Counted from the first letter of the stretch, positions 26,435 to 41,262 are shown. The stretch is 64,000 nt of DNA from Furfurilactobacillus milii (GCF_021654115.1 NZ_JAIWJF010000002.1:310001-374000), one strand, 5' to 3'. Program-made: numbers and translations. The notes: a model not told the origin generated them from the letters alone.

Positions 26435-26648
26435 GAAAAGCTCCTTTAATCTGTAATTAACTTTAGCCAGTTTAGCACATCTCGTCTAAAACCCATTGAC
26501 GGATGCTCAGTTTTAATGAATTCACTAACTACTTAATCTCTTGATCAGAAAAAGCAAGTTCAAACATGTTTGGCCGTCGTGCTGTTCAAGCATTGGTCCA
26601 TTCGGTATAATGGAAAGCGATAAAATTTTTGACAGAGGAAGGCATCGC

Positions 26649-27224
26649 ATGGCACAGTTATTTTTCCGGTTCGGGGCAATGAACTCAGGTAAGACGATTG
26701 AAATCTTAAAAGTTGCGCACAATTACGAGGAACAAGGCAAGTCCGTCATTATTATGACAAGTGCCGTGGATACTCGTGATGGTGAAGGTTACGTTTCAAG
26801 CCGAATTGGTTTGAAGCGTCCAGCTCACACCATTAAAGCAGATACTAACGTCTTCGAGGCCGTTAATGAAATTGATCCGGAAGCGTCTTGCGTGCTGGTT
26901 GATGAAGCTCAATTTTTACAAAAACACCACATTTTGGAGTTAACTAAGGTTGTGGATGAACTGCACATTCCGGTGATGACGTTTGGACTGAAGAATGATT
27001 TTCGCAACGAATTGTTTGAGGGATCAAAATACCTATTACTTTACGCTGACAAGATTGAAGAAATGAAAACGATTTGTTGGTTCTGTGCCAAAAAGGCGAT
27101 CATGAATCTCCGTTTTCACGATAATAAGCCCGTTTATGAGGGTGAACAGGTCCAGATTGGCGGAAATGAAAGTTATTATCCAGTGTGCCGTGAGCATTAT
27201 TTTAACCCGCCTTTACAGAAGTAA
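26649..27224 (+). CDS. tdk: thymidine kinase
   Basis: Phosphorylates thymidine to dTMP in salvage. Start at the ATG six bases after GAGGAAGG gives 191 residues, normal for type II Tdk; the longer frame upstream is leader. Walker [12 protein letters not shown] at 7-17, Walker B-like [10 protein letters not shown] with the catalytic Glu, and a structural zinc site from CWFCAKKA and the later CREH. Heads the tdk-prfA-prmC-sua5-glyA-upp cluster, which is conserved in Lactobacillales. A TATAAT box lies near 26600. Confidence 0.95.
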   Translation: MAQLFFRFGAMNSGKTIEILKVAHNYEEQGKSVIIMTSAVDTRDGEGYVSSRIGLKRPAHTIKADTNVFEAVNEIDPEASCVLVDEAQFLQKHHILELTKVVDELHIPVMTFGLKNDFRNELFEGSKYLLLYADKIEEMKTICWFCAKKAIMNLRFHDNKPVYEGEQVQIGGNESYYPVCREHYFNPPLQK

Positions 27225-27258
27225 ACTGACAGAACGAGCGAAGTAGGAGACAGAAGTT

Positions 27259-28341
27259 ATGGATGAAATGTTTAATAAACTGCAGGCCGTGTCGGACCGC
27301 TATGAGGAACTTAACGAACTCATGAGCGACCCTGAGGTCATTGCGGATTCAGATCGCTTTATGAAGCTGTCCAAAGAAGAGGGGAGCATTCGTGAAACGG
27401 TCGAAAAATACCGTCGTTATCGTAAAGTGATGGATGAAATCAGCGACGATAATGATTTACTTCATGAAAAGCTTGATCCTGACATGGAAGAGCTGACTAA
27501 GGAAGAACTAAAAGAATTGGAAGACGAAAAAGTCCAGTTGGAACAGGAAATCACTGTTTTGATGCTGCCTAAGGATCCAAATGATGACAAGAACATCATC
27601 ATGGAAATTCACGGAGCTGCCGGTGGTGATGAAGCCAGCTTATTTGCCGCGGACTTATTCAACATGTATTCTCGTTATGCTGAAAAGCAAGGCTGGCAAG
27701 TAGAAGTCATCGACGAAAATGCGACTGAAGTGGGTGGCTTTAAAGAAATTGTCCTGATGATCACAGGCGATAAAGTTTATTCCAAACTGAAGTTTGAAAA
27801 TGGTGCACATCGGGTTCAACGGGTTCCGGTGACAGAATCTGCTGGTCGTGTGCATACTAGTACCGCAACTGTTGGTGTGATGCCAGAGTACGAGGATGTT
27901 GATATCGACTTAGATCCAAAAGACATCCGGACTGATGTGTTTCGTTCATCCGGTGCCGGTGGTCAGCATATTAACAAAACAAGTTCGGCCGTTCGAATGA
28001 CGCATATTCCGACCGGTGTGGTTGTGTCGATGCAGGATCAACGGTCGCAGCAGCAAAACCGTGTTAAGGCGATGGAAATTCTGAAACAGCGTGTGTACGA
28101 TTATTACGCTTCTCGTGAACAGAGCGAATACGACGAGCAACGTAAGAGCGCTGTGGGAACTGGGGATCGTTCGGAACGAATCCGGACGTACAACTTCCCC
28201 CAAAACCGGGTTACGGATCACCGAATCAATTTGACCTTGAACAAATTGGATCGCGTGATGAACGGCGAGTTAGACGAAATTATTGATGCCTTGCTGTTAA
28301 ACGAACAGGCTGAAAAGATGGATGAGTTAAATCGTGGATAA
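27259..28341 (+). CDS. prfA: peptide chain release factor 1
   Basis: Releases finished protein at UAA and UAG codons. 360 residues, standard. Codon-reading tripeptide P190-V-T192 and the peptidyl-hydrolysis motif GGQ at 234-236 in [16 protein letters not shown], the Gln being methylated by PrmC, whose gene follows directly. The ORF overlaps the GTG start of prmC by eight bases. Confidence 0.97.
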   Translation: MDEMFNKLQAVSDRYEELNELMSDPEVIADSDRFMKLSKEEGSIRETVEKYRRYRKVMDEISDDNDLLHEKLDPDMEELTKEELKELEDEKVQLEQEITVLMLPKDPNDDKNIIMEIHGAAGGDEASLFAADLFNMYSRYAEKQGWQVEVIDENATEVGGFKEIVLMITGDKVYSKLKFENGAHRVQRVPVTESAGRVHTSTATVGVMPEYEDVDIDLDPKDIRTDVFRSSGAGGQHINKTSSAVRMTHIPTGVVVSMQDQRSQQQNRVKAMEILKQRVYDYYASREQSEYDEQRKSAVGTGDRSERIRTYNFPQNRVTDHRINLTLNKLDRVMNGELDEIIDALLLNEQAEKMDELNRG

Positions 28342-29179
28342 ACCAACTATTTTAGAAGCCCAGCAGTGGGCTTCTTCTTGTTTTGACCAACAGTTAAAAA
28401 ATACTGACCCCAACTTAGCGGCCAGTATTATGATGGATTTGTTTAATTGGTCGCGAACCCAGTTATTGATGCGTTTAAGAGATGTGCTGACGGCAGCTCA
28501 GTGGGAAGCCTATCAGCAGGCCGTCCAACGGATTGCAAAAGGCGAGCCTGCTCAATATGTGATCGGAAAGACCCAGTTTTACGGACATTCATTTATGGTG
28601 ACACCTGCTGTATTGATTCCCCGGCAGGAAACTGAGGAACTTGTTGATTGGGTGTTGACTGATCATGATGATGTCGCTAAAAGTGTCTTGGATATTGGCA
28701 CGGGTAGTGGCGCATTAGCCATCAGCATGGCATTAGCACGGCCACACTGGCAGGTAACAGGAACAGACATTAGTGATTCTGCCATTCAGGTTGCTAAGCG
28801 AAACGCACAATCGCTAGGAGCAAACGTCGGTTGGCAGGTTGGCGATTTGTTTCAACCTGTGGAAGATAAGGCGTTTGACCTGATTGTTAGCAACCCACCA
28901 TATATTAGTGAGGATGAGCGACCTTTGATGGATCAAAATGTGTTAGATTATGAACCCCATCAAGCGTTATTTGCGGATCACCAAGGTTTAGCAATCTATG
29001 AACGGATTGCACAACAACTGGCCGACTGCTTAACAGACCAGGGCGTTGCGTACTTCGAGATTGGCTTTGCCCAAGGCAAGTCGGTCAAACATTTGTTTGA
29101 GACGGCTTTACCTGAAGCACACGTGACATTGCGACAAGATATTACCGGTCATGATCGAATGATTCGAGTTCAACGGTGA
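28334..29179 (+). CDS. prmC: release factor glutamine methyltransferase
   Basis: AdoMet-dependent methyltransferase modifying the GGQ Gln of release factors. 281 residues from a GTG inside the end of prfA, so translation is coupled. AdoMet-binding [15 protein letters not shown] near 117, and substrate motif N187-P-P-Y190 in SNPPYIS. N-terminal helical domain about 1-80. Order prfA-prmC-sua5 is widely conserved. Confidence 0.95.
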   Translation: MDKPTILEAQQWASSCFDQQLKNTDPNLAASIMMDLFNWSRTQLLMRLRDVLTAAQWEAYQQAVQRIAKGEPAQYVIGKTQFYGHSFMVTPAVLIPRQETEELVDWVLTDHDDVAKSVLDIGTGSGALAISMALARPHWQVTGTDISDSAIQVAKRNAQSLGANVGWQVGDLFQPVEDKAFDLIVSNPPYISEDERPLMDQNVLDYEPHQALFADHQGLAIYERIAQQLADCLTDQGVAYFEIGFAQGKSVKHLFETALPEAHVTLRQDITGHDRMIRVQR

Positions 29180-29211
29180 ACGGGAACTTTAGAACAGGAG
29201 GATGTAAGGGC

Positions 29212-30237
29212 ATGGAAACGAAGCGTTTTTCAAACCAGGAAATTGAAGCTGCTGCTGCGGCATTACGTGATGGGCAGTTGGTTGCATTTCCAACCGAGAC
29301 CGTTTATGGGTTGGGGGCCGATGCAACAAATGAGACAGCAGTTAAGCAAGTGTATCAAGCAAAGGGACGGCCAAGTGACAATCCGTTGATTGTTCATGTG
29401 GCCGATGTTGAAACGGTGGCCGCATTAACAGAACCACTATCGGAGGCCGCCAAAAAATTAATGACGGCTTTTTGGCCAGGTTCGTTGACCATGATTTTTA
29501 AATTGAAGCCAAATGTATTGTCCAAAGCCGTCACGGGTGGTCTGGACACAGCAGCATTTCGTTTTCCAGCCAACAAGACGACATTGGCGTTAATTAAAGC
29601 TTTAGGACGGCCAATGGTAGGTCCATCTGCCAACACGTCTGGTAAGCCAAGCCCGACCACGGCCGATCATGTGTTACATGATTTGAGCGGCAAAATTGCG
29701 GGTGTCGTTGACGATGGTCCAACCAAGGTTGGCGTTGAATCAACGGTATTAGACATGTCAACCGATCAACCCGCCATTTTGCGGCCAGGAGCAGTCACAC
29801 CTGAACAAATCGAAGCGGTAATTAAGCAAACTGTTGCGACGGAAGTTCACAAGGTTGGTGCTAAAGAAACACCGAAAGCTCCTGGAATGAAGTACAAACA
29901 CTACGCGCCAGCCGCCCAGGTTTACATCGTTAACGATGGTGATTGGCAGTCCGCATTAGACTGGGCTGGTCAGCAGCCTGTCCAAATAGGGTTGATGGCG
30001 ACCAAAGAGCGTTTGGCAGGATTGCAATTGCCAACGAACGTAGAAGTATTTGAACTTGGACAAAATGTGACGACCGCTAGTCATTTGCTGTTTGCGGGAT
30101 TGCGCCACTTTGACGACGAAGGTGAAATTAAAGATATTCTGGCCGAGGGTTTCCCAGCCAACGGACTTGGGCTGGCGTACATGAACCGTTTAAAGAAGTC
30201 TGCCGGTAATGTTTTCTTCACGACGTCACAAATCTGA
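29212..30237 (+). CDS. sua5: threonylcarbamoyl-AMP synthase (Sua5 type)
   Basis: Makes L-threonylcarbamoyl-AMP from Thr, bicarbonate and ATP for the t6A modification of tRNAs reading ANN codons. The ATG ten bases after AGGAGG gives 341 residues; a GTG overlapping the prmC stop opens 12 codons earlier and is an alternative. YrdC domain about 1-205 (FPTETVYGLGADATN, KGRPSDNPLIVHV, STVLDMS) and a C-terminal Sua5 domain joined by PGMKYKHYAPAA. So this is the two-domain form. Confidence 0.93.
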   Translation: METKRFSNQEIEAAAAALRDGQLVAFPTETVYGLGADATNETAVKQVYQAKGRPSDNPLIVHVADVETVAALTEPLSEAAKKLMTAFWPGSLTMIFKLKPNVLSKAVTGGLDTAAFRFPANKTTLALIKALGRPMVGPSANTSGKPSPTTADHVLHDLSGKIAGVVDDGPTKVGVESTVLDMSTDQPAILRPGAVTPEQIEAVIKQTVATEVHKVGAKETPKAPGMKYKHYAPAAQVYIVNDGDWQSALDWAGQQPVQIGLMATKERLAGLQLPTNVEVFELGQNVTTASHLLFAGLRHFDDEGEIKDILAEGFPANGLGLAYMNRLKKSAGNVFFTTSQI

Positions 30238-30340
30238 TTGCGTGATAATTTCCGATTAGCGTAAAATGAAGATATGGTTTGAAGAATTAAATACCATCAG
30301 ATCACGTAAGGTTACTGAACCTGTCAAGGAGGAATTGCCG

Positions 30341-31579
30341 ATGAGTTATCAAGACACAGATCCAGAATTATGGCAAGCAATCGCCAACGAGGGGAACCGT
30401 CAGCAGCATACCATTGAGTTAATTGCGTCTGAAAACATTGTTTCAGATGCCGTTCGGGCCGCACAAGGCTCCGTTTTAACCAACAAGTACGCTGAAGGTT
30501 ATCCAGGTCACCGTTACTATGGTGGCTGTGAATATATCGATGTTGTGGAACAACTTGCAATTGACCGTGCCAAACAACTCTTTGGTGCTGAATACGCTAA
30601 TGTGCAACCGCATTCTGGTTCGCAGGCAAACATGGCGGCTTACATGGCCCTCATTAAGCCAGGGGACGTCGTGATGGGGATGGCACTGGATGATGGCGGT
30701 CACTTAACTCATGGCTCTAAAGTTAACTTCAGTGGCAAAACGTATACTTTCTATGGCTACCATGTCGATCCAGAGAGCCAACGGTTGGATTATGATGCCA
30801 TTTTAAAACAGGCTCAGGAAGTTCATCCCAAATTAATCGTTGCGGGCGCGTCTGCGTACAGCCGTATCATTGACTTTAAGAAGTTTCGTGAAATTGCGGA
30901 TGCAGTTGGCGCCAAGCTTATGGTTGATATGGCTCACATCGCTGGGTTAGTGGCAACTGGGTTACATCCAAGTCCAGTACCATATGCAGATGTTGTCACG
31001 ACAACCACTCACAAAACACTTCGTGGGCCACGTGGTGGACTGATTTTGGCTAAGGCTGAATACGCGAAAAAGTTAAATTCAGCTGTCTTCCCGGGCACTC
31101 AGGGTGGCCCATTGGAACACGTGATTGCTGGTAAAGCAGCTGCGCTGGGTGAAGACTTGCAGCCTGCGTTCAAGGTCTACGGCGAACAGGTTATCAAGAA
31201 CGCGCAAGCGATGGCAAGTGTATTCAATGAGGATGATCAGGTTAAAATTTTGACCGGTGGTACGGATAATCATTTGATGACGCTAGATCTTACCAGTACC
31301 TCATTAACTGGGGCAGCCTTACAGGATTTACTTGATGCTGTCGATATCACGACGAATAAGGAAGCAATTCCTAACGATCCCGCTGGTCCACGTGTTACTT
31401 CTGGATTACGTTTAGGCACACCGGCGATTACTACTCGTGGCTTTGGTGAAGCGGAGAGCAAACAGGTTGCAGAACTGATTCTGTCGATCATTCACCACCC
31501 TGAAGATGCCACCGTGGCCCGTGATGTAGCAGTTAAGGTGCGTCAACTAACAGATGCGCATCCAATTAATGTGAATTAA
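30341..31579 (+). CDS. glyA: serine hydroxymethyltransferase
   Basis: PLP enzyme converting serine and tetrahydrofolate to glycine and methylene-THF, the main source of one-carbon units. Start at the ATG after AGGAGG gives 412 residues, as expected; the frame is open 25 codons upstream without homology. [10 protein letters not shown] at the N terminus, [18 protein letters not shown], and the PLP Lys225 in [14 protein letters not shown]. Followed closely by upp. Confidence 0.97.
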   Translation: MSYQDTDPELWQAIANEGNRQQHTIELIASENIVSDAVRAAQGSVLTNKYAEGYPGHRYYGGCEYIDVVEQLAIDRAKQLFGAEYANVQPHSGSQANMAAYMALIKPGDVVMGMALDDGGHLTHGSKVNFSGKTYTFYGYHVDPESQRLDYDAILKQAQEVHPKLIVAGASAYSRIIDFKKFREIADAVGAKLMVDMAHIAGLVATGLHPSPVPYADVVTTTTHKTLRGPRGGLILAKAEYAKKLNSAVFPGTQGGPLEHVIAGKAAALGEDLQPAFKVYGEQVIKNAQAMASVFNEDDQVKILTGGTDNHLMTLDLTSTSLTGAALQDLLDAVDITTNKEAIPNDPAGPRVTSGLRLGTPAITTRGFGEAESKQVAELILSIIHHPEDATVARDVAVKVRQLTDAHPINVN

Positions 31580-31655
31580 TCAAGAATTACACTCGCGTTC
31601 AGAGCTAAAATCGACTAGAATTAGGTTCAGAAAATAAAAGGGAGTGTGGCATCCG

Positions 31656-32285
31656 ATGGGGAAGTTTGAGGTTCTTGATCACCCGTTGATTCAACATAAA
31701 TTAACGATAATTCGTAACCGGGATACAGGCACGAAGGTCTTCCGTGAAGTTGTGAACGAAATTTCAACACTTATGGCTTACGAGGTTTCACGCGACATGC
31801 CGTTGGAAGATGTCGAAGTAACAACGCCAATCGAAAAGACAGTAAAGAAACAATTGGCCGGTAAAAAGGTCGCTATTGTGCCAATTTTACGTGCAGGTTT
31901 AGGAATGGTCGACGGATTTTTGAACTTGATCCCTGCTGCTAAAGTTGGTCATATTGGGATGTATCGTGACGAAGAATCATTGCAGCCCGTAGAGTATTTC
32001 GTCAAAATGCCAGCTGATATTGATCAACGTCAGATTTTTGTCGTTGACCCAATGTTAGCTACTGGTGGCTCAGCGATTATGGCCATTGATGCACTTAAGC
32101 AACGCGGTGCACACAGCTTTAAATTCATGTGTTTAGTAGCAGCCCCAGAAGGTGTAAAAGCTTTACAAAAGGCTCATCCAGAAGTTGATATTTACACGGC
32201 TGCATTGGATGAAAAGCTCAATGAAGATGGTTATATCATGCCTGGTTTAGGGGATGCTGGTGACCGTTTGTTTGGCACAAAGTAG
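31656..32285 (+). CDS. upp: uracil phosphoribosyltransferase
   Basis: Salvages uracil to UMP using PRPP. 209 residues from the ATG matching the family start [15 protein letters not shown]; a GTG four codons earlier overlaps the ribosome binding region (AAAGGGAG). PRPP loop [11 protein letters not shown] near 131-141 and uracil-binding end [16 protein letters not shown]. Ends the tdk-upp cluster with a terminator before the atp operon. Confidence 0.96.
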   Translation: MGKFEVLDHPLIQHKLTIIRNRDTGTKVFREVVNEISTLMAYEVSRDMPLEDVEVTTPIEKTVKKQLAGKKVAIVPILRAGLGMVDGFLNLIPAAKVGHIGMYRDEESLQPVEYFVKMPADIDQRQIFVVDPMLATGGSAIMAIDALKQRGAHSFKFMCLVAAPEGVKALQKAHPEVDIYTAALDEKLNEDGYIMPGLGDAGDRLFGTK

Positions 32286-32323
32286 TTATTTGTTTTCTGA
32301 TTCTAATATTTAATGAGAGATTT

Positions 32324-32360
32324 AAAGCTTCCTGATGATCAGTTGTCAGGAAGCTTTTTT
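32324..32360 (+). terminator. intrinsic terminator after upp
   Basis: Stem AAAGCTTCCTGA / TCAGGAAGCTTT with a ten-base loop, then TTT. Confidence 0.9.
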
Positions 32361-32454
32361 AATTTGCTCACCCTTGGGGTACTGCTAACAACGTGTTCGG
32401 TAATCAAATAATCAAACTAAAAAAGATTTAGACACTAATTCGCAGTGACTGAAC

Positions 32455-32790
32455 TATAATAAGAACACTTTCCAATTGTGTTGTTTTTAGAATTCTTTCA
32501 CAATCAGAAAAGTGTTCATTAATAAAAATTGTTAATGAAAGGAGAACAATGTAAATAATTTTCTCGAAGTTGTTGAGAACGGTTGCAAAACGCTAAAATC
32601 TTTGTCGGAGTAGGAATAATCAGACATTAGAGAATGCGAAATTCTTTTGCGATTGATTTTCAATGGTGGTATCATATTTCTGTATTTTGAACAGCAGGGG
32701 CTCGGATTTTATGGCTATTTTTACATAACTGTAACGAGCTGGTTCACAATATTGCAACACAACTAAGGTTACGGAAAGAGGTGATATTTA
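32455..32790 (+). promoter_or_regulatory. atp operon promoter and long leader
   Basis: About 430 bases lie between the upp terminator and atpB. A TATAAT box (32455-32460) without a clear -35 is followed by a long hairpin: GAACACTTTC (32463-32472) with GAAAAGTGTTC (32507-32517) and inner ATTGTG / CACAAT. Then a full Shine-Dalgarno AAAGGAG (32538-32544) stands before ATG-TAA (32549-32554), a start codon followed at once by a stop. No other gene is visible. The atpB start is a GTG after AGAGGTG. Confidence 0.45.
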
Positions 32791-33495
32791 GTGGATTCCT
32801 TCCAATTTTTGGGGCTGACTTTTAACACCGCCAACATTATCTCGATTACAATTGCGTTTGCCATCGTGTTTTTTGTCGTTTTCTTCCTATCGAGGAGAAT
32901 TACGATGAAGCCAACCGGTGGCCAAAATATTTTGGAGTGGATAATTGATTTCACCAACGGCATTGTTCGTGGTCAATTACCTGGACGTGATGGTGGTCAG
33001 CTTGGATTATTTGCGTTTACAGCGTTTCTTTTCGTTTTCTTCGCTAACCAGTTAGGTTTGTTCCTACAGGTTTCTGTGAACGGCGTTGATTATGTTCGTA
33101 GTCCAACTGCTAATCCAGTTGTGACGCTAACGATGGCTATGGTTACACTAGCGTTGGCTCACTACTTGGGTGTGGTTAAGTTCGGTTTTGGTGGTTATAT
33201 TTCAAATTCTTATCTCAAACCATTTGCAGCATTACTACCAATTAACCTCGTCGAAGAATTCACGAACTTGTTAACGTTGGCTTTGCGGCTTTACGGTAAC
33301 ATCTTCGCTGGTGAGACGTTGTTGAAACTGATTGGTGGAATGGCCTTCTCACACGGTCTTCCAACGATTATTGTAGCGTTACCACTTGAGATTGTTTGGC
33401 AGGGATTCTCGGTATTTATCGGGGCAATCCAAGCCTATGTTTTTGTAACCTTAAGCACAGTATATATTTCTCGGAAAGTTACGGTAGAGGAATAA
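32791..33495 (+). CDS. atpB: F1Fo-ATP synthase subunit a
   Basis: Membrane subunit forming the proton half-channels beside the c-ring. 234 residues, GTG start after AGAGGTGATATTTA. Essential Arg lies in [15 protein letters not shown] near 168-180; the C-terminal helix reads [19 protein letters not shown]. In fermenting lactobacilli the complex mostly pumps protons outward using ATP, for acid tolerance. First of eight atp genes. Confidence 0.95.
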   Translation: MDSFQFLGLTFNTANIISITIAFAIVFFVVFFLSRRITMKPTGGQNILEWIIDFTNGIVRGQLPGRDGGQLGLFAFTAFLFVFFANQLGLFLQVSVNGVDYVRSPTANPVVTLTMAMVTLALAHYLGVVKFGFGGYISNSYLKPFAALLPINLVEEFTNLLTLALRLYGNIFAGETLLKLIGGMAFSHGLPTIIVALPLEIVWQGFSVFIGAIQAYVFVTLSTVYISRKVTVEE

Positions 33496-33520
33496 AAATT
33501 TCTTAGGAGGATTCAATATT

Positions 33521-33733
33521 ATGGGAGCAATTGCTGCTGGAATTGCCGCTGCTGCGGCAGCTATCGGTGCCGGTGTCGGTGACGGGATGGTTATTTCTAA
33601 GACCTTGGATGGTATGGCACGTCAGCCAGAATTATCCGGTCAACTTCGTGGAACGATGTTCATTGGTGTTGGTTTAATTGAAGCTATGCCAATCATTTCT
33701 ATCGTTATCGCCTTCTTAGTTATGAACAAGTAA
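33521..33733 (+). CDS. atpE: F1Fo-ATP synthase subunit c
   Basis: Proton-carrying ring subunit. 70 residues, two helices: [18 protein letters not shown] in the first and [18 protein letters not shown] in the second, with the proton-binding Glu of IEAMP. The polar loop ARQPEL joins them. A strong TTAGGAGG lies before the ATG, as needed for high copy number. Confidence 0.96.
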   Translation: MGAIAAGIAAAAAAIGAGVGDGMVISKTLDGMARQPELSGQLRGTMFIGVGLIEAMPIISIVIAFLVMNK

Positions 33734-33780
33734 TTTCAAGACTAAAGAAGTACTAATTCTGACAAGGGAGGTGCCAATAG

Positions 33781-34305
33781 ATGTTTTCACCATTAGTTTT
33801 AGCGGCTGAAAAGGGTTTTGATTACGGCGATATGCTGTTTTATATGGTCGCATTTGTATTGTTAATGTGGTTAGTTAAGGTGTTTGCTTGGAAACCCGTT
33901 ACGAAAATGATGAATGACCGGGCCACGAAAATTGCTAACGACATTGATTCTGCTGAAAAGTCACGCTCTGATGCAGAAAGTTTAGCAAGTCAACGTCGTG
34001 ATGCACTTGCCAACTCACATCAAGAAGCCTCAACAATTGTTGCTGATGCTAAGGATGCGGGTAATCAACAACGTGACAAGATTATTAACCAAGCGCAATC
34101 AGATGCCCAGAAGTTACGCGAGAACGCAACTTCTGATATTGAACAACAACGTCAAGACGCTCTTGTAAGCGCACGTAAAGACGTGGCTGATTTGTCTATT
34201 GAGATTGCTTCCAAGATCATTCACAAGCAATTAAATGCCGACGATCAAAAGGCATTGATTGATTCTTATATCGAAGGGTTGGGAAAAGATGACCAAACTC
34301 GCTAA
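33781..34305 (+). CDS. atpF: F1Fo-ATP synthase subunit b
   Basis: Peripheral-stalk subunit: one N-terminal membrane helix (about 15-35) followed by a long, charged, coiled-coil helix rich in Ala, Gln, Asp and Arg. 174 residues. AGGGAGGTG precedes the ATG. The 3' end overlaps atpH by 17 bases. Confidence 0.95.
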   Translation: MFSPLVLAAEKGFDYGDMLFYMVAFVLLMWLVKVFAWKPVTKMMNDRATKIANDIDSAEKSRSDAESLASQRRDALANSHQEASTIVADAKDAGNQQRDKIINQAQSDAQKLRENATSDIEQQRQDALVSARKDVADLSIEIASKIIHKQLNADDQKALIDSYIEGLGKDDQTR

Positions 34306-34834
34306 ATCGCAAGTTGCTCGTCGTTATGGTCGTGCCATGTTTGACGCGGCAAACGAAAAGCAGCAACTGGAACCGGTTTATGATGAGCTCATCCAAGTCC
34401 AAGGCGTTTTTCAATCCGTGCCTAATTTGGGAACGGTTTTGACAGGTGCTGGTTTACAGAACCCCGAGAAAGAAGCCCTCTTGAAGCCTTTGTTAAGCTC
34501 AACTAGTCCGCTAGTTCATAACTTTTTACAAATGCTTTTCGACTACGGCCGGTTGGATGATACGGTCGCAATCATTGATGAGTTCAAACGGCTCTATGAT
34601 GAACAAAACCAAACAGTTTATGCTGATGTAACTACCGCTGTAAGTCTCGATGAGACTCAAAAACAGCGGCTAGCGGACAGCATTGCTAAGCGGGTCGGTG
34701 CTAAAACTGTACACGTAAATCAAATTGTTAATCCAGATATTATTGGTGGCGTGATCGTCAACAGTAACAACACTGTGATTGATGGTTCGATTCGTACCCG
34801 TCTGGCACATATCCGTCAAAGTTTGACGCGATAA
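34289..34834 (+). CDS. atpH: F1Fo-ATP synthase subunit delta
   Basis: Connects the peripheral stalk to the F1 head. 181 residues from the ATG in GAAAAGATGACC; the longer frame (ten more codons) lies in atpF coding. N-terminal helical bundle (SQVARRYGRAMFDAANEKQ) and the conserved C-terminal IVNPDIIGGVIVNSNNTVIDGSIRTRL. Confidence 0.94.
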   Translation: MTKLAKSQVARRYGRAMFDAANEKQQLEPVYDELIQVQGVFQSVPNLGTVLTGAGLQNPEKEALLKPLLSSTSPLVHNFLQMLFDYGRLDDTVAIIDEFKRLYDEQNQTVYADVTTAVSLDETQKQRLADSIAKRVGAKTVHVNQIVNPDIIGGVIVNSNNTVIDGSIRTRLAHIRQSLTR

Positions 34835-36394
<1,560 letters not shown>

Positions 36395-36414
36395 GTTGAA
36401 AGGAAGGTGAGCAA

Positions 36415-38840
<2,426 letters not shown>

Positions 38841-38854
38841 AGGAGGCGTGACCA

Positions 38855-39286
38855 ATGGCTGAACCTCATTTAACTGTTACGATTGTGACGCCTGATGGAA
38901 CGTCTTACGATAATGACCATGCATCCATGTTTGTTGCTAAAACAACAAACGGAGAAATTGGGATTTTACCTAATCACGTACCATTGATTGCCGCTTTGGA
39001 GATTGACGAAATCAGGGTGAAGGGTGATCAAGATGCTGAAGATGAAATTGCCGTAAATGGTGGTTTTGTTGAGTTCTCGAATAACGTTGCAACCATCGTT
39101 GCTGACTCAGCTGAGCAACAAGATGCGATCGACGTTACACGTGCTGAAAATGCACGTAAACGAGCACAGGAAGCGATTGAACACGCTCAACAAGAACATG
39201 ATGCGAATGAATTACGCCGCGCAGAAGTTGCATTGCGTAGGGCAATCAATCGAATCAATGTTGCATCACATCAACGTAATCGATAA
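38855..39286 (+). CDS. atpC: F1Fo-ATP synthase subunit epsilon
   Basis: Regulatory rotor subunit. 143 residues: N-terminal beta sandwich (VTIVTPDGTSYDNDHASMF, NGEIGILPNHVPLIAAL) and C-terminal helical hairpin rich in Ala, Arg and Glu (ENARKRAQEAIEHAQQEHD). AAAGGAGGCGTG precedes the start. Ends the atp operon, followed by a terminator. Confidence 0.95.
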   Translation: MAEPHLTVTIVTPDGTSYDNDHASMFVAKTTNGEIGILPNHVPLIAALEIDEIRVKGDQDAEDEIAVNGGFVEFSNNVATIVADSAEQQDAIDVTRAENARKRAQEAIEHAQQEHDANELRRAEVALRRAINRINVASHQRNR

Positions 39287-39311
39287 AGACAATTAAATGT
39301 GTCACTCAAGA

Positions 39312-39343
39312 GGCTTACTAAGTTTTTAGTAAGTCTTTTTTTT
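39312..39343 (+). terminator. intrinsic terminator of the atp operon
   Basis: Stem GGCTTACTAA / TTAGTAAGTC (one G-T pair), four-base loop, then eight T. Confidence 0.85.
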
Positions 39344-39413
39344 ACGGTGTTTTTTTAAGGAACTCATTTAACGAGTATGATAGAATTGGTTGTATCAATC
39401 AAAGAGGTGCAAG

Positions 39414-39635
39414 ATGGCTATATATGGTTTTTCTGTGGTAATTAAAATCGTGTTTCAATTGGCCTTTATTTGGTTTGCACTATGGGCAATCAAACCGTTA
39501 CCACTTGTCAAAATCATGCCATTATATCCACGCCAGGCACAGGCAATTTTAGTTTTACTGGCAATCGTCATTGGATATACTTGTAGCTCCTTTTTTATTG
39601 ACTTATTTCAGTCGATCATTGGATTTAAGCCATGA
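39414..39635 (+). CDS. DUF1146 small membrane protein
   Basis: 73-residue protein with two membrane segments (about 6-24 and 44-63), matching the DUF1146 family found between atpC and murA in many Lactobacillales. Start at the ATG five bases after GAGGTG. Function unknown; the conserved position next to ATP synthase and wall genes is the only clue. Confidence 0.82.
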   Translation: MAIYGFSVVIKIVFQLAFIWFALWAIKPLPLVKIMPLYPRQAQAILVLLAIVIGYTCSSFFIDLFQSIIGFKP

Positions 39636-39702
39636 TTGAAACTTGTTGTTATTAACAATTAAAACTGTTGCACTAGGAAATTGAGTTTGGAGGAACATCT
39701 TT

Positions 39703-41013
39703 ATGGAAAAAATCATTGTTCATGGCGGTCAGCCATTGAAGGGAACCGTACATATCGAAGGTGCTAAAAATGCTGTGTTGCCAATTCAGGCTGCATCGCT
39801 GTTAGCTTCAACGGGTGAATTGATTTTAACTAACGTTCCCGCCCTGTCCGACGTGTTTATGATGAATAAGGTGCTAAGTTTTCTCAATGTCAGTGTCGAT
39901 TTTGACCGGCGGGTTAAGTCTGTTACCTTTAATGCCAGCAAGAAAGTTGGTTTTGAAACACCGTTTGAGTACGTTTCGAAAATGCGTGCGTCAATTGTTG
40001 TCATGGGTCCGTTGTTAGCAAGAGTCGGTCGGGCCCGTGTGGCGATGCCAGGTGGCTGCGCAATCGGCAGTCGTCCAATTGATCTGCATTTAAAGGGTTT
40101 TGAAGCTCTTGGTGCTAAAATTGAACAGCATGACGGCTATATCGAAGCTAGCGCGGACAAGTTGGTTGGCGCTAACATTTACTTGGACTTTCCTAGTGTC
40201 GGTGCAACCGAAAACATTATGATGGCCGCAACCTTAGCTGAGGGCACTACTACAATTGAAAATGTGGCGCGTGAACCAGAAATTGTTGATTTAGCTAACG
40301 TTTTGAACAAGATGGGCGCTAAGGTCTTTGGTGCAGGCACTGAGTCGATTCGCATCGAGGGTGTGCCCGCTTTGCATGGTTGCGAACATAGTGTGGTTCA
40401 GGACCGGATTGAAGCAGGAACATTTATGGTTGCTGCTGCAATCACTCATGGTGACGTTTTAATTGCTGATGCCATTCCTGAACACAATAAACCATTAATT
40501 TCAAAGTTATTGGAAATGGGCGTTGAAGTTCGTGAAGAACAGAACGGCGTCCGCATTATTGGACCTGACAAGTTGATGGCAGCAAATGTGAAAACTGCTC
40601 CGCATCCAGGCTTCCCGACGGACATGCAGCCTCAAGTATCAGTTCTTCAATTGATGGCTGATGGTACCAGCACGTTAACAGAAACTGTGTTTGAAAATCG
40701 TTTTAATCACTTGAATGAACTTCGTCGAATGAATGCTCACTTTACCATTGAGGGTCGCTCAGTGGCACTTCAGGGGCCAACAAACTTTAACGGTGCTGAA
40801 GTGGCCGCAACTGACTTACGGGCTGCAGCTGCACTTGTACTGGCTGGCTTAGTGGCAAATGGGTATACAACGGTCACCAACCTGAAGTACTTAGACCGTG
40901 GCTATTGTGATTTCCATGAAAAATTGGCGAACCTTGGGGCAGAGATCGAACGTGTTGATATTGATACGGATCTCAAGGCCGTTATTTCAAAGAAGAGTCT
41001 GAAGGTAATTTAA
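39703..41013 (+). CDS. murA: UDP-N-acetylglucosamine 1-carboxyvinyltransferase
   Basis: First committed step of peptidoglycan synthesis, adding enolpyruvate from PEP to UDP-GlcNAc. 436 residues with the EPSP-synthase-like two-domain fold. Lys22-Asn23 in GAKNAVLP and the catalytic Cys119 in [14 protein letters not shown]. The presence of Cys at this site predicts fosfomycin sensitivity of the enzyme. GGAGG precedes the ATG. Confidence 0.96.
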   Translation: MEKIIVHGGQPLKGTVHIEGAKNAVLPIQAASLLASTGELILTNVPALSDVFMMNKVLSFLNVSVDFDRRVKSVTFNASKKVGFETPFEYVSKMRASIVVMGPLLARVGRARVAMPGGCAIGSRPIDLHLKGFEALGAKIEQHDGYIEASADKLVGANIYLDFPSVGATENIMMAATLAEGTTTIENVAREPEIVDLANVLNKMGAKVFGAGTESIRIEGVPALHGCEHSVVQDRIEAGTFMVAAAITHGDVLIADAIPEHNKPLISKLLEMGVEVREEQNGVRIIGPDKLMAANVKTAPHPGFPTDMQPQVSVLQLMADGTSTLTETVFENRFNHLNELRRMNAHFTIEGRSVALQGPTNFNGAEVAATDLRAAAALVLAGLVANGYTTVTNLKYLDRGYCDFHEKLANLGAEIERVDIDTDLKAVISKKSLKVI

Positions 41014-41083
41014 TTAATTAGATTGGTTTAACTTGAATCACGACACTTATTGATTCACAGTCAACAGAAACTGTTTAATGCAA

Positions 41084-41120
41084 AATGTCCTCATTCACAT
41101 TTTTGGTGAATGGGGACATT
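41084..41120. other. 15-bp hairpin between murA and mbl
   Basis: AATGTCCTCATTCAC pairs with GTGAATGGGGACATT (one G-T pair) around a seven-base loop. No T run follows on the plus strand; on the minus strand TTTTG follows. It may slow or stop transcription from murA. The rest of the 315-base gap shows only the mbl promoter and an unconvincing open frame. Confidence 0.55.
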
Positions 41121-41262
41121 CTATGTTGATAGACGTCGTGAAGAAAAAATTTGAGATGGCTTATTTGCGTATAACAAGTTTTGCGTCTGAGATGGAAATT
41201 AACGAAAACCTAAAAATGTTTGCAAATTCCTATTTCTCCGCGGATTTTGACCGATCAACTGC

